Source: Henckelia pumila (lineage: Eukaryota > Streptophyta > Magnoliopsida > Lamiales > Gesneriaceae). From it: a stretch of 64,000 bases of DNA. The notes under the pieces were generated by a model. That model saw only the letters and a program-made list of their open reading frames with translations. It did no database searches and was not told where the DNA came from. The DNA is taken from NCBI RefSeq assembly GCF_033568475.1, contig NC_133121.1, forward strand, positions 136,742,375 through 136,806,374, written 5' to 3'. Each line of letters starts with the position of its first letter. Position 1 is the stretch's first letter. Position numbers and translations under genes: made by a program. Positions 1 through 11,972 of the stretch are shown in pieces.

Positions 1-14
1 TTATCTCTTCACAG

Positions 15-801
15 GGAGCTCTGGATGGTGGACTTGACATCCCTCACAGTGAAAAAAGATTTGCTGGATTTGGCAAGGAAAGCAAGCAACTTGACCCTGA
101 AGTGCATAGGAAATACATCTACGGAGGACATGTATCTTCCTACATGAGTGTAAGTTTTAACTAGAGCTCCTTGCTCCGTGTTGTAACACATGTATTGCCC
201 TCTCAACTTTGTGGTTGGACATTCTAAGATCAACAGTTTTTTATTCTGCTCGGGCTTTAAATCGATTTACAACCTTCAACTATGCAGAATTTGATGGAAG
301 ATGAGCCCGAGAAGTACCAATCTCACTTTAGCAGGTTTATTAAAAAGGGTATCGAGTCGGAGAACATGGAGGAGTTATACAAAAAGGTTCATGCTGCCAT
401 TCGTGCTGATCCCACCAAAAAGAAATCTGATAAACAACCTCCAAAGACCCACAAGAGGTACGATGATCTTGTTATCTGATAGACCCTTTCTTCACAAGTA
501 TCTTATTCCCTAGAAGCTAGAACATGCTGGGATGAATGGTTTTCCATCATGAGCTCCATCTTAAGCTTAAGTTTTCGTGCTCGAGAAATTGTCAGATCAA
601 TGAATCATTTGTCTTTTTTCTTTTTTTCAATCTCAAATTGTTCTCACTTGCAATTTGTGCTTTGGGAATCACTTCTGCTGCAGATACAACCTTAAGAAGC
701 TAACTTATGAAGAGAGGAAGGAGAAGCTTGTCCAGAGGTTGAATGCTCTGAATTCTGCAAAAAGAGGTGACAGTGAAGATGAGGATGATGATGATGAGTG
801 A
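15..801 (+). CDS. RPL5: 60S ribosomal protein L5 (uL18), 3' end of gene
   Basis: Large-subunit protein that binds 5S rRNA and helps deliver it to the 60S ribosome. Three exons are visible: 15-149, 288-457 and 684-801, joined at GT..AG borders with phases that fit (45 codons, then 170+118 nt = 96 codons). The first visible exon follows an acceptor (ACAG at 11-14), so the 5' exons lie outside the window. About 140 C-terminal residues are present. They include the family signature [13 protein letters not shown], the lysine-rich stretch [18 protein letters not shown] and an acidic tail ending EDEDDDDE before TGA at 799-801. No breaks are seen, so this looks like a working gene cut by the window edge. 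Its 3' UTR probably occupies roughly 802-1000. Confidence 0.95.
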
Positions 802-1074
802 ACAGAGCACTCAGTTTAAGTCCCTTAAATTTTTGCGTTCCGTATTACTTCATGGGATATCTTTGTTTCAGTTGCAAGGAGATTCGACAGTTTCGTTATT
901 GTTTTTTGTTCACAGTACTACTTTTTGAAGGGATTATTGTGTTTCCTTGTTCTGAATTTTAAATCAGCTATTTTGGATTTAGATTTGAAAGAAACGCTGT
1001 CCAATTGGCGCCGAAAGGTTGTTTAATTTGTTTTTTATGCTGCACAAAAATGGCTTGATTTATAAAAGATATGT

Positions 1075-2280
1075 GGGGGATAATTTTCAATTTGGTCCAT
1101 CATTTTAGGTCTTCTTCTTGATTTGGTCTTTCGTTTTTTCATTGACCCAATTTAGTCCTTCGATTTTCATCGTGTTTTTGCAATTGGTCCATCCGTTCAA
1201 TTAAGAGTTAAATCTAACGGGATTGTTCTGCTTAGTCCATTCAAGCTTCACTTCTCCTCTATTCAACCTGGTGGGCCCTAGAGGTCTTGATGCTATGCTA
1301 CCTTATTATCTTTCCCAATTCGGGAACCCTCACTCCCGCACCCACCTTTACGGGTGGGAATTGGAACAGTCTGTCGAGGTGGCCCGAGCCCAAATATCGG
1401 CCTTAATCAACGCCTCGCTGAAAGAAATCTTTACCTCCAGAGCCACCGAGTCTAACAATATCTCGATCAAGGGTGTTCTGCACTTTTACAAAGAGAAGAA
1501 GTGTCACGTTATCACCATCTAGACCGTGCACAAATGTGCATTGGATTCCTGCAGTCATTTACAGCATGAGGGGTTTGAGGTTACTTATCTTCCAGTAAAG
1601 TCCGGCGGGCTTGTAGATTTGGAAAAGCTCCGAGCTTCCATTTGGCCTGATACCGGCTTGGTATCTGTAATGATGATTAATAATGAGATTGGTGTTATTC
1701 AGTGATGGAGGAAATTGATAAAATATGCAAGGAGCTTAATGTTCCTCTGCATACTGATGCTGCACAAGCATTGGGGAAGATTCCCATTGATGTGGACATG
1801 ATGAATATTAGTATAATGTCTTTGAGTGGTCATAAGATTTACGGGCCTAATGGCATTGTGGCATTGTACATGAGAAGAAGGCCTAGAATTCGAGTGGAGC
1901 CACAAATGAATGGGGGTGGACAAGAGAGGGGTATTAGGAGTGGAACTGTCCCTACGCCGTTGGTTGTTCGGTTTGGTGCTGCGTGTGAGCTAGCAATGAA
2001 GGAAATTGAATATGATGATGAGAAACGTGGGAGTAGATTAGGTTTTAAGCGTTTAAGAGAAAGGAAAATTGAGGAAGATGGGTTTACATGTTGAATAGGT
2101 GAGAAGTGAAGCTTGAATAGGCTAAGCAGATCAACCCCGTTAGATTTAACGTTTAATTGGACGGATGGATCAATTGCGGAAATATGGTGAAAATCGAAGG
2201 ACTAAATTGGGTCAATGAAAAAACGAAGGACCAAATCAGGAAGAAAATCTAAAACGAAGAACCAAATTGGGAGTTATCCC
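1075..2280. mobile_element. Pack-MULE-like non-autonomous DNA transposon carrying an NFS1 fragment
   Basis: Two long inverted repeats bound this 1.2-kb unit: left arm 1075-1266 and right arm 2091-2280. Their outer ends are GGGGGATAATTTTCAATTTGG on the left and GGGATAACTCCCAATTTGG read inward from the right. The arms stay similar for about 190 bp, through a shared GAAGTGAAGCTTGAAT core. The flanks carry a near-perfect 10-bp duplication, AAAGATATGT at 1065-1074 and AAAGATATAT at 2281-2290. Long TIRs, a 9-10-bp target duplication and a captured host gene fragment with no transposase fit a Pack-MULE. TIR length and the duplication are seen directly; the Mutator assignment is inferred. Confidence 0.8.
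1267..2090 (+). pseudogene. NFS1: captured, broken fragment of mitochondrial cysteine desulfurase
   Basis: The translation matches the PLP-dependent cysteine desulfurase that supplies sulfur for mitochondrial Fe-S clusters. Recognisable stretches are [30 protein letters not shown], the PLP-lysine motif SGHKIYGP and [14 protein letters not shown]. The copy starts and ends abruptly inside the protein at the TIR borders. The N-terminal targeting region and the C-terminal catalytic-cysteine loop are missing. It has an in-frame TAG at 1520-1522 where the family usually has Gln, and a 1-nt loss near 1701-1703 that shifts the frame. No intron interrupts the fragment. It cannot encode an active enzyme. 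Its position exactly between the inverted repeats marks it as transposon cargo, not a local duplicate. Confidence 0.85.
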
Positions 2281-2290
2281 AAAGATATAT

Positions 2291-3771
2291 CTCTTTGGCA
2301 CACGATGCGGCAAGGACTTGTGTTTGTGTATGTGCATGTCATGTTCAAAAAATTCAAATAAAATTATATGCCATGAAGATTAAATTGATTTACCAATATA
2401 ATTATGGGTTAAGATAAGATGATTTGGGCTTGTAGCCTGTACATGTTTATATGTATTTTAGTTATCGGTAATCTATTTTAAGATTTGGAGATGAGCAGTA
2501 ATCGGTCATCTATTATCTGGCATGGAAAAAAAAAAAAGGAACTAGAAAAGCAGGGTATCTTTACACTTCTATCTTTATTGTTATTGTTATTACAACATGC
2601 GTCTGTTGTATGTCAAAAAAAAAGAAAAGAAAAGGAAATATCTAATATACCACCACAGGATTTGATTTATTTTAAAAATAGCTCTTGCATATGTAATTTT
2701 TACGAGTATTTTAATTTTTAAAATTAAAATTAGTCACACTTCCCTTCGTTTGAATGATATACACTATGAAATCTTTTGATTCGCGAGATACGATGAAAAA
2801 TACATGATACATGAATCATAATAATAAAAAAAAATTATAACTTTATTTTTTTCGAAGCTCGAGTAAAAAATGATAACAAATATGTGTAATCGAACAAAGC
2901 CTCTCTTTTTGTCCAAATGGTGTCCAAGTATTTCGATTACGCATATTTGTTATCATTTTTGACTCCAAGTATTTTGATCAGTTAAAAGTAATTAGTCAAA
3001 CGCTGGAGTTAGAGGATTCCAAAACCGGAGGCAAATGTATGTGAAAAGAATGACATAATTTACAGAGGTTTGCCGTTTTGCATACTTCCACATTTTTTCA
3101 CTGAAAGAAAAAATCCATTAGAACTTTAACTACCATACACATTTTTCAAGATTTAGTTGGTGTTTGACATTTCGTCCGCCTACGCGTCAAGCCCTGTTAT
3201 CTGAGGCTATGAATAGGTTTCTGGTAACGAAATAGTTGTTCCCTTGTGTTGTGAAGGTTTGGCCAAGTGCTTACTTGTGTGGTTCTATTTTAACAAGGTT
3301 GGTAGATCCAAGTCGCATCGGGTTATCTGTGCGAGTCGAGACCGTGAGTTTGAAACAATCACCTCGTGGTAGTTTTTTTTTCCAATTGAATATCACGAAA
3401 CCATAATTTATTCCTGTGTCTATACTATATCGTAAATAAGAGATGAAAGATACGGAACAATGAGTCATATTATAGCTTCGTAGTATTCGAAAAACCTGTG
3501 ATTTAGGTAGTAAGGCAACCCAAACTTGCAATTACTCTCTTCAAACGCATTTTCACGACAGTTTTGGTTGACATTCATTTTCACACGGAGACAACAATTT
3601 TCTTGATACGAACTGAAGTTAGCAGCTAACAAAGAAACATCTAATTCTTCACCTGCACCTGAGACAATTAACGGATATCCCACTCCCCGGAAGGACAAGA
3701 ATGATATAGAGCACATACGATTGAACCTTTTCAATTACTTTGTCGTTGAAAGCAAAGAAACATGGAAAGCC
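2291..3771. other. intergenic, no gene seen
   Basis: About 1.5 kb of AT-rich DNA between the transposon and the GPN3 stop codon. The short open frames have no family resemblance. It contains one foldback (2866-2960) and, near its right end, the probable GPN3 3' UTR. Confidence 0.6.
2866..2960. repeat. short inverted repeat (28-bp arms)
   Basis: Arm 2866-2893 (AAAAATGATAACAAATATG onward) is repeated in inverse orientation at 2933-2960 with one visible mismatch, separated by a 39-bp loop. It looks like a small foldback or MITE remnant; no target duplication was recognised. Confidence 0.6.
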
Positions 3772-6700
3772 TTAATCATCATCAGGGTCAAAATCCTTAA
3801 CCTTCACATCCGCATCTTCTCCATACTGAATGCAGTTGTCGATTTGCGATAATATGTACTGAATACTGCACAAAATGAGTTATTAATGTTCCCATTAGCA
3901 ATAACTCGAAGCCTAGAAGTTCTCTCTTTGCCTCTCTCAATATACCATTAAAATGTAAATGAGAGAAGTTTCAATCATACAAATGCCACAACGATTTTTA
4001 CATTGCGTATGCGCAAAATTTAACCGAGGTTTATCCTCAAGTTTAAAGTTCCCCACACAACGAAGAAGAAAACGAGAAATTTGGCAAACGGAGGCTACAT
4101 AAGAGAGCTAGAGGTCTTACGGAGCAGATCATGAATGAGCCAAAAAAGCAAGTTCCATGTGATAAAGTGCTATGATATGGGTTAATGTTTTAGATGAGCT
4201 AGAATTGATTATGCAAGCCTTTGTAAAAAAAATGTACTTGATTATGGCTTCTTTGGCTTATGAAGCAAACAAGAGATTAAAACTAGAATACAGTCTCAAT
4301 ATGTCTTGTAGAATAAATTCAACCTTCGTTCATGTCAACTTATACAATTACAGGTTGAGGACTTGAGGCAACTACTAATATTTTAGTTTAAAAGAGGTGA
4401 GAGGGAATCAAGGTTTGGTATCTTTATCATGATTAAGTTAGTCATAACTGACACCACATTTTAGATTTGAAAATTCTTCCTGTTCAATAAAGGGAAGTTG
4501 GCAACATAACATACACGATCTCTTTTCTCAGGTCTCCCAATTAAGTTAGTCACAACTGACACCTCCTTTTAAATTTGAAATTCCAATCAGTAATGTAGGA
4601 AAAGTTGCCAATATACCTGCGCTCTTTTCTCAGGTCAAGGGGGAAAAAGCTCACCATACTGTACTGATCAACCTGATTCAAAGAAGTTAAAGCGATTATC
4701 AAGAATATAGTTAGGTAATTCATAATTGTAGTCGTAAAAATACTTGATGGGGATAATCTGCTTTGGTACTCATGCAAAAACACAGAAATATACAATTATA
4801 TTGTATAGACATGCATGCACTCACACACAAAATATACTAACAGAAATTGCAACCGCATCATCAGAAGTCACTATCTTCAATCAAAACCACAACACCTAAT
4901 CAGAAAGGAAATAACTATTTCTTTCATTCAACACCAGAACTAACGCATAAATATAGTGAAAAAATCACTGAAGGAGTGATGAAAAACACTCTCGCTTAAA
5001 GCAAAAAAATCAAGAAAATGCCACATTCGTTCCAATCACTACAGACTGTCAGGCACCTAAACATGATTACATCATAAGCTCTTCCAAAAACTTGACGTTT
5101 TTTTCTTAAAAAATAAAAATAAAAATTTAGTGCTGCTGACGTCAGGAACATACCCTTTTCTTAACAAGGGACAAATGCTTTTCAAATTTAAAAAGATTTT
5201 TTAGAATGGGGATCAACACATAAATTGAGGGATGCTCAAACTTACCAAGTCAATTAAAGATTTGTTAAGCTTTCCAAACTGTGGAGCCATGCGCTGATTT
5301 AACTCTGCCAGCAGTGTCTGAGGTTCTGGGTTTAAATAACTAAAGGACAACAAAATCATGCAAAAATCCAAGTACAAAATAATATGAACAAGTGTTCTTT
5401 ACAACGTAAAAGGCACTGACTTTTCAATGTCTCTCTTGTTCGTCACAAGGTCCATTTTGGAGAGGATATTAACATGAGGTAGCTCCAGTTGAACCATCGC
5501 AGAAAGTGAAGTCATGCAACCACTTATAAACTTGGTTACATCCGTTATAAACTAATAGTACAACACAAAATTCAGTCTGCATAAAGGCAGTGAAAGTAGA
5601 TAGGTTAAATTTCAGATGTAAATACCTGAGAATCAAGCAAGTACACGACACATATATTGAAATTTTTTCGCCTTAAATGCTCCACAAAGTTCTTCAGCAC
5701 AGGAACATGGGAGAAGAGCTCTATCTGACCTGTTGTATCAGAACATTTAATCAAGATCGGCATACAGAATGTCAGAAAGTCAGGGCATAGAGATATTTAC
5801 TGGTGATAATAAAATTCACATTATCATTTTTAAAATATTTAGTGAAATCAACCATACTACAATCAGAATTTTCAAAGTTTCTCATACTAACGAAAGGAAA
5901 GAATATAGAAAGACAATCATAAATCAAATGAATTACAAATTTGGAAATCGTAGACTCTGCTGTCAATAGGATCATGATAGCCCCCAGCAGCCATTACAAA
6001 ATCTGAAGGGCTATGCCAAGGAACTAAGGGATTTGAACTTGATAGCATTTCAACAACCACACACCAATATTTTTTTTCATAAATGAGTAAATGACTATCA
6101 AGACGTTGTATTGGTATGTATTGCTGCCAAGATGCTCACGTCATTCATGCTAGCTAGAAAATGAAATGCAGAATGAAGAAAATCAAAGCAAACTGAAAAA
6201 ACGGAGTGGTGATTCCTTCAGGAGAAAGGATTCACATTCTTCAAATGGATAAACTGTTTTGCAAAAGCTGTGCAACCAAGTCAAAAGAAAGATGATCGGT
6301 AAAGAGTAAAAACAGAATTTTCTTTCTGATATAACTCTATATGCAAAAGAGTAAATGAAGGCAAACAATCCCGCTGGTCGTGCCAATACCAGAAAATCCA
6401 GACAAGCTATGTCAAGTGTAATACTTGAATGTATTCCGTATATCTGTTTTTTTTTTCCACAACTTATTCCACTCCTTTGGATGGGGACATCGCCGACATG
6501 TGGGGAAATTACTTCAATGTTTTGGCAAGATAAATTTCTCAATCAAAAAGATTAGGAAAAAATTTATCCCAGGCAATAATTCCATTTTTCACACAATTCA
6601 CAAATAATTTAAACTAAAATTTGACAAAATACTATATTATTTGTAAAGAAATGCTTCAGGACAAATAATACCGAGGACACTGGAATATGATAATATGAGC

Positions 6701-7463
6701 AATGACGCAGCTAAAAGTACATACCTGGGCAGTCAAAAACTAAATAATCATCATCCAAGTAGTTATCTAACTCTTCTGTCAGCCAATCATCCAAATTTTC
6801 TTCAAGATGTCTGGATGTAAAAATTAAGGCCCCACATATTGCAATAAAATTATGTAAAAATCAAGATTCTAAAAGTAGAGATTTGAGTTTGAGGGGTATA
6901 AAAAAAACACATAATATAAGAAATTAAATGCTAAGGAGAAAAGTTGGGTGATGACAGGATACTCCATGCAGTAAATAAGGCCACCATTTGGACCCAATCC
7001 AAGATCCTCCATCACATCCTCCAGAGAAATGAGATCCCTAATATCTACCATTTAAACTCTCATATTAGATTCTTCAAAAAATAAAAAAATCACTCCCACA
7101 TTAGAGTCCAAACAGAGGAAAGAATAATCATAATGCAGCATGCTTACCCATGGCTACAGGGTAGTCAAAGTTCTCAGCAGCAGGATCTAAGTTTACAATA
7201 TGCACAGTACGGCCAACAGTTTCACAGTGTTGATGCAAGCTAGAACAATAAGTAGACTGCATAAAGCAATTAATTAGTGTCTTAACTCCTGTCAGGACTG
7301 TCAACTTCAATATCAAAGACACTGTTACACATCATTCTTGCCAGAAAAATAAGATTGGAAATTGGAATCAATCTAATGACGTTTTGAGCAAATTTAACGG
7401 AAAGATTCAATGAATAACCTTTCCACTGCCAGCAGGGCCAATAACTAATTGTGCATAGCCCAT
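3772..7463 (-). CDS. GPN3: GPN-loop GTPase 3
   Basis: Small GTPase of the GPN family, known to act with its paralogue GPN1 in assembly and nuclear import of RNA polymerase II. Nine exons on the minus strand: 7419-7463, 7148-7256, 6963-7044, 6725-6810, 5626-5729, 5421-5551, 5246-5339, 4617-4672 and 3772-3865. They sum to 801 nt (266 aa), close to the family length. The P-loop GPAGSGKS is split by intron 1 after the Lys codon. Also visible are [12 protein letters not shown], the defining GPN motif in LGLGPNGGL, the G3 motif DCPGQIE, the guanine-specifying motif SKMD and a C-terminus ending VKDFDPDDD. The start ATG (7461-7463) gives the standard [13 protein letters not shown]-terminus. Intron 8 carries a local duplication that includes a copy of exon 8's end. 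No breaks are seen. Confidence 0.93.
4434..4640. repeat. tandem duplication spanning a GPN3 intron/exon border
   Basis: About 105 bp beginning TAAGTTAGTCATAACTGACA near 4434 recurs from near 4543 as TAAGTTAGTCACAACTGACA. Both copies end in CTCTTTTCTCAGGTC (near 4519 and 4624). The right copy contains the true end of exon 8 and its donor; the left copy is a diverged intronic relic. Confidence 0.65.
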
Positions 7464-9132
7464 GGTGATGTCTTCTTTGCTCCCCTGCTATATATTTCGG
7501 AAGACCTTTACAATGAAGGGGAAATTGAGTATTTGAATATATCAAAGACGGCAACAATTGTGTATGCAACAATCCAAATAGCAGCTCCAAATAACAAGCT
7601 CAGTGCATCATTGAAGCCCATAAATTATGTCCGCCAAAAATTAACACTACTATACCACCTGAGTGACCAATAAAAAAAGCAAAGAAAAATAAGAAACAGA
7701 TGAAAGGCAGTCATAATCAATTCATTTTCACTCTAAGAAGCTAAGGAACCAGAGCAGACCAGAAGAAAATAAAACGGTGCACCTGCCAACTTTCACTAGT
7801 GATGGTTTAGTGGCCAACCAATTCCCGAAATTTTTTTTAGATAACTAGAATGAAATCATTTTCCTAATGTCACTCGGCCCCCAACTCAAAGCTCTCTTTT
7901 TTTTTTTTTGAAGATTAACTCAAAGCTTTTTTGAAAGTGAATAAGCTCACGAAACATTCCGTTCACCCGCAGACATTATTACCATGACATATAACCTTAA
8001 AACGTTTTCATACATCACAACTATCATTTATAATCAATCAAGAATACCGCGAATTCTATCAGTCATTTACAAACAAAAAAAAAATTTCAACACAGCACAT
8101 TCCAAAACCCAAACAGTATTCTATTTTTCTCGCTTCTTCAACACAAATTTAACTCAAAAGGTGCAGATAAATAATTTTGGCTGGAACTTAACGCTTAAAA
8201 AATACAAGATTATTTCGATTGAATCAAGAGATGGAACGAAAAGGGTGGGAGGGCACCAAGGTCACCCTAGGTTTTCATGTATTCCATGGAAGAAAACTGT
8301 ACCTTTTTGCAAAAGCTGTTACGAACAGGTCAAGTGAAGTTCAAATACGAAACAAAATGGAATTATATTTGTTTAAATTGGGTTATTGGTCCATAAATAT
8401 TGCCGCTGAGGCTAGCCCAACAATAATCGAGTGAACTGATGAATCTATGCCTTGGTGGAAATTAGATCGACTGTCCGGCCCAAAATTTAGGCTACAAGCC
8501 CAATTTGAGGTCTTCAAGGCCCAATTGTTCACCCGCATTTCTTCCTTCGTTTTTTTTTTGGTTGGTTAATTGTTAATTTCACTGCAATTCTTCCAAGTTT
8601 TGGTTAATTTTGCGGGAGGATTTCGACGGAGGCATCGCATATTTCAGGTAAACAATGTCATCTGATTTTTGTTCCACTTTTCAGTATACTGTTTTGATTT
8701 TATTGGGTAAGGGGTGGAGCCAGACTTGTTGATGAGGGTCTCCAGGTGCTTGGTATTAAATTATACGTGTAATTTACAAATTGATTGAAAAACAGGGCAA
8801 AACTTATAGTTTGAACCCTTTTCTGGGTGGCACCGCTGCTCACTTTGTCTAATTCTTGATTCATCTGGTTAGGTTGGGTGTTTGGGGGGGCTGAATTTGC
8901 GTTTTTAAGCTTCCAGACTTCAAATTTTACTAGCAATCTTTACGTTGAAGTTCCCCTTTTCGACTCGTGACTGTGTTAATGTTTATCGGCTGCTAGTGCT
9001 ATTGCGCAGGCTTGTTAATTTTTTCTTTGTTTTTTTGCTTTCTTCCTTTTAGTTTTCTCCTTTAGTGTCCCGGGTAGTAAATATTGATGAAATTTTCTCA
9101 TGTTGATAATCTTAATGCTGCAGACACCAAAA
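7464..9132. other. shared upstream region of GPN3 and the divergent gene at 9133
   Basis: The two start codons face away from each other across 1.7 kb. The region holds the TGGGCY cluster at 8414-8524. It also holds a probable non-coding first exon of the right-hand gene, ending at 8647 (CAG/GTAAAC), with an acceptor at 9121-9123. The rest is AT-rich with no other gene seen. Confidence 0.6.
8414..8524. promoter_or_regulatory. cluster of four TGGGCY (site II-type) boxes
   Basis: Four GCCCA boxes lie within 110 bp: AGCCCAA near 8414, GGCCCAA near 8478, AGCCCAA near 8497 and GGCCCAA near 8518. On the minus strand each reads TTGGGCC or TTGGGCT. Such site II elements (TGGGCC/T) are known in promoters of plant housekeeping and ribosome-related genes, where TCP factors bind. 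The position suits control of GPN3, the divergent gene, or both. The role is inferred. Confidence 0.55.
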
Positions 9133-11972
9133 ATGCTTCAGTTGTTTCTATCTGAGGCCACATGGGCTGATGGCAGTGGGAGTGATGAATCTTCTACGTG
9201 GAGAAAATCTCGTCTTGATGAATTGGAAATAGTAATCTGGTCTTTGATGTCATCAGAAGGCCGATCTGAGGCTCGACTTTGGCTTTGTAACACTCTCTCG
9301 GGCATAAGATCTATCAGCCCCCGTTGCCAAAGGGAGCTGTTTTTGAGTCTGTTGAGATCCATGCCAGTGAAGCGATATTTGGCATCACAACTTCTTCAAC
9401 TTATCTTTGATAAATGGCCACAAAAGGTTGGGCCAATAATAGCCAAGAAAAGTAAAAAATTGGGGAATTTTTTCAAAGGTGCTGACTAAGTCATTGGGGA
9501 AATGTGCTTTGCATATTTTTTTTCAGTAGTTTGGTTTAATTGAGGTGTTTAATCTACAAATTCTGGTACTTATGGAGGTATTTATTTTCATCTCGTGGAG
9601 TAACCGTAATGCCAGCTGGGTTCAGAGATTTGTTGATCAAAGAATATTTCTGTTTCATCAGTTAACAGAGTTTTTTTAGCATTAAGAGCACGTAATGTCT
9701 TAGCTTCATGCAACATGGGAAGAAACAACCCCCGTGATGTAGTAAAAACCAAACTGACTTGTTGATCATGATTCTTCAAGCATCACACATCATGCTTTAA
9801 TATTCAACTAAGACAAATTTTTTATCGCGGATATAGAATGTTGATAATTTCTGTGCAAATGATACTTGGAGAGAAATTGTAATTACTGCTTGAAAACTTG
9901 TTTATTTGCCTCATAATAATTAAGTCTCTATTTAAAATTTTCAAATGGAGTGGACTTGGCAGGGCATTTTCTATTGCTTTCAGTGGACTACACGTGCAGT
10001 TGCATATTTCTGCCCAATATTCTTTTGGAGCTGACAGTGTTTTAATCTATCCAGGTAATCCAAGGAGGATCTTGCAGTGGTTCTCTAATTTTTCTGAATC
10101 TGGTTACTTGGAGCACGGAAAGGGTGCAAAGGCATTGTCCCGATTTGCTTTTGTAAACCGAGATATTTGTTGGGAGGAACTTGAATGGAAAGGTAAACAT
10201 GGGCAATCACCTGCCATGGTTGCGACAAAGCCCCATTACTTCCTTGATCTGGATGTCCAGCGGACAGTTGAGAATTTTCTTGAGTATGTGCCTGAATTTT
10301 GGTCATCTCAGGAGTTCTCTGAGTCATTAAAGGAAGGTGAAATCTTGTTGATTGATACTAGATTCTTTATTGATATGTTTATTGACTTGATGTATAACAA
10401 GGAACTTGGAGAAGTATGGAAAGTTGTGGAGGATTTCCTAATGGAGGAATCTTTCTCTTTCTTGTGTAGTCACCTTCTAATCTTTCTCGAAGAGCAGGAT
10501 CTGCTTCTTTTCCTAGATTTGATACCTAAATATCTGGAACCAAGGTCAGAATTCTTAGGGTTTCGTAATGCATCTGAGTGGTTTGAGATTATACTGTCAA
10601 AGTACTCCGGTTCTATTTCCATTGATCAGCTACTTCTACTCAATGCTGTGACAACTCAAGGTCGGCGGCTCCTGCGACTTGTTCAAGAAGAAGGCAGCAA
10701 GGGTGACATGGTTAAAATAAAGAATTTGGTCTCTCAGCTTTGCAATCCCCCTAGTCGTGGAAATGATTTTGTCCTGCTAATGGAAGAAAGCTTTAAGAAG
10801 AAACCATTGGAAGTCATTAAATGGTTGGGTGTGCAGTGTTGGGTTTTACATTTTAGGCTGTTGGAGGAATTTCATTCTTCTGAGTCCTGGGAATCTCTAT
10901 TTATCAGTAATGGGATAGGGTTTCGTAAGTCTGACAAGTATGGCATGTTACACGATGACTTTGTGGAAGATTATGGATCAGATAGGAACGAGAGGTCTTC
11001 AGCAGGACTCAGGTCCGAAAAGGGCAGGAGAAAGAGGAAGAAAAGGAGACGAGATCATGATCCTGCTGAAAATTATGAAAATGAGACACTTGATGTTAAT
11101 TTATCAAGTAACTTGCTGGCTATGCCATCCAAGGCCGGTGATTGGTTGCTCTCTACTGATGACTATTCGACAACATGGAGTAGCGTAAGTTCTGAACTGA
11201 TCTTTCACAAAATCCTGCTTAATGTTTCTCTCTTTGTATGCTATTTTCAAGGTTGACATTGCAACGACATTCTACTGCTCATAAATGTTGCCAAATAGTA
11301 TGATGACAAGAGTTATTGGCAATCACCAAGATAGGAATAACTCCTCTTTATAAAGTTGAAAGTTGTCAGTTTCTTGTGCGAGGGGTGTTTTCTTCCGTTC
11401 TTCACAAACATGGGGTTCAACTTGGATGTTAGATGCTACTGAACAAAATATCTTTCAGACAAATGTATATAGTGTCCCAACTTATTTGCTCATCTTTTTC
11501 AGCAGTTTGCTCCTAAGAAATTGTTGGCACATAGTATATGGCTGCTTTCACCTTTGCCAGCTTTATAAGAATGCTGGTGCATTAAAACGTATTCAGCCCC
11601 ATTTTGTCCTTAATTTTCTTTGTGAATTTACGACCATGTGTTGAAGCAATTACGTGCTTAGATGAATTTTAAATGAACTGATATCAGGGTGTGTTGTTTC
11701 ATTTATCTTATCAATTTGTTGTTTTCACTTGCCGTACTCATTTTGTGGCTGTCCAGTGGCTTTGTGATCTGTGATCCCTTTTTGCCTCCCTCACACATAC
11801 TGAGACACCAACTCTAATTAGTATCAGATTCTTACTCATAGTACGTTCAAATTCGTTGTTATATCCTTAGTTTACTCAGCATAACCGTGTTATCTAGGCG
11901 GATCTACCCAAACACCTTTCACAGCATTGCTTTTCAACATGGCTAAAGTGGGTTTTCATCAAGATGAGGTAG
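9133..11972 (+). CDS. conserved plant protein of unknown function (516 aa)
   Basis: I do not recognise the family by name. Three coding exons fit: 9133-9478, 10055-11184 and 11898-11972, giving 1551 nt in phase. A non-coding first exon probably ends at 8647. The ATG at 9133 lies just after the acceptor at 9121-9123 and begins MLQLFLSEATW. The protein is rich in Leu, Trp and Phe helices (for example RLDELEIVIWSLM and LEEQDLLLFLDLIPKYLEP), suggesting an all-helical repeat fold. Near residue 445 lies a basic cluster, GRRKRKKRRRDHD, that looks like a nuclear localisation signal. The C-terminus from exon 3 is WLKWVFIKMR. No signal peptide or membrane segment is evident. Exon 3 rests on splice consensus, phase and a sensible stop; without it the frame runs to 11256. 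Confidence 0.75.

Noticed and set aside
3250-3380. Possible SINE (A-box-like TGGCCAAGTGC, B-box-like GAGTTTGAAAC, T-run)
   Set aside because: The two boxes are about 100 bp apart, too far for a pol III promoter, and no target duplication was found.
6183-6607. 119-codon minus-strand frame and overlapping plus frames
   Set aside because: They fall in a GPN3 intron (5730-6724) and show no coding signature.
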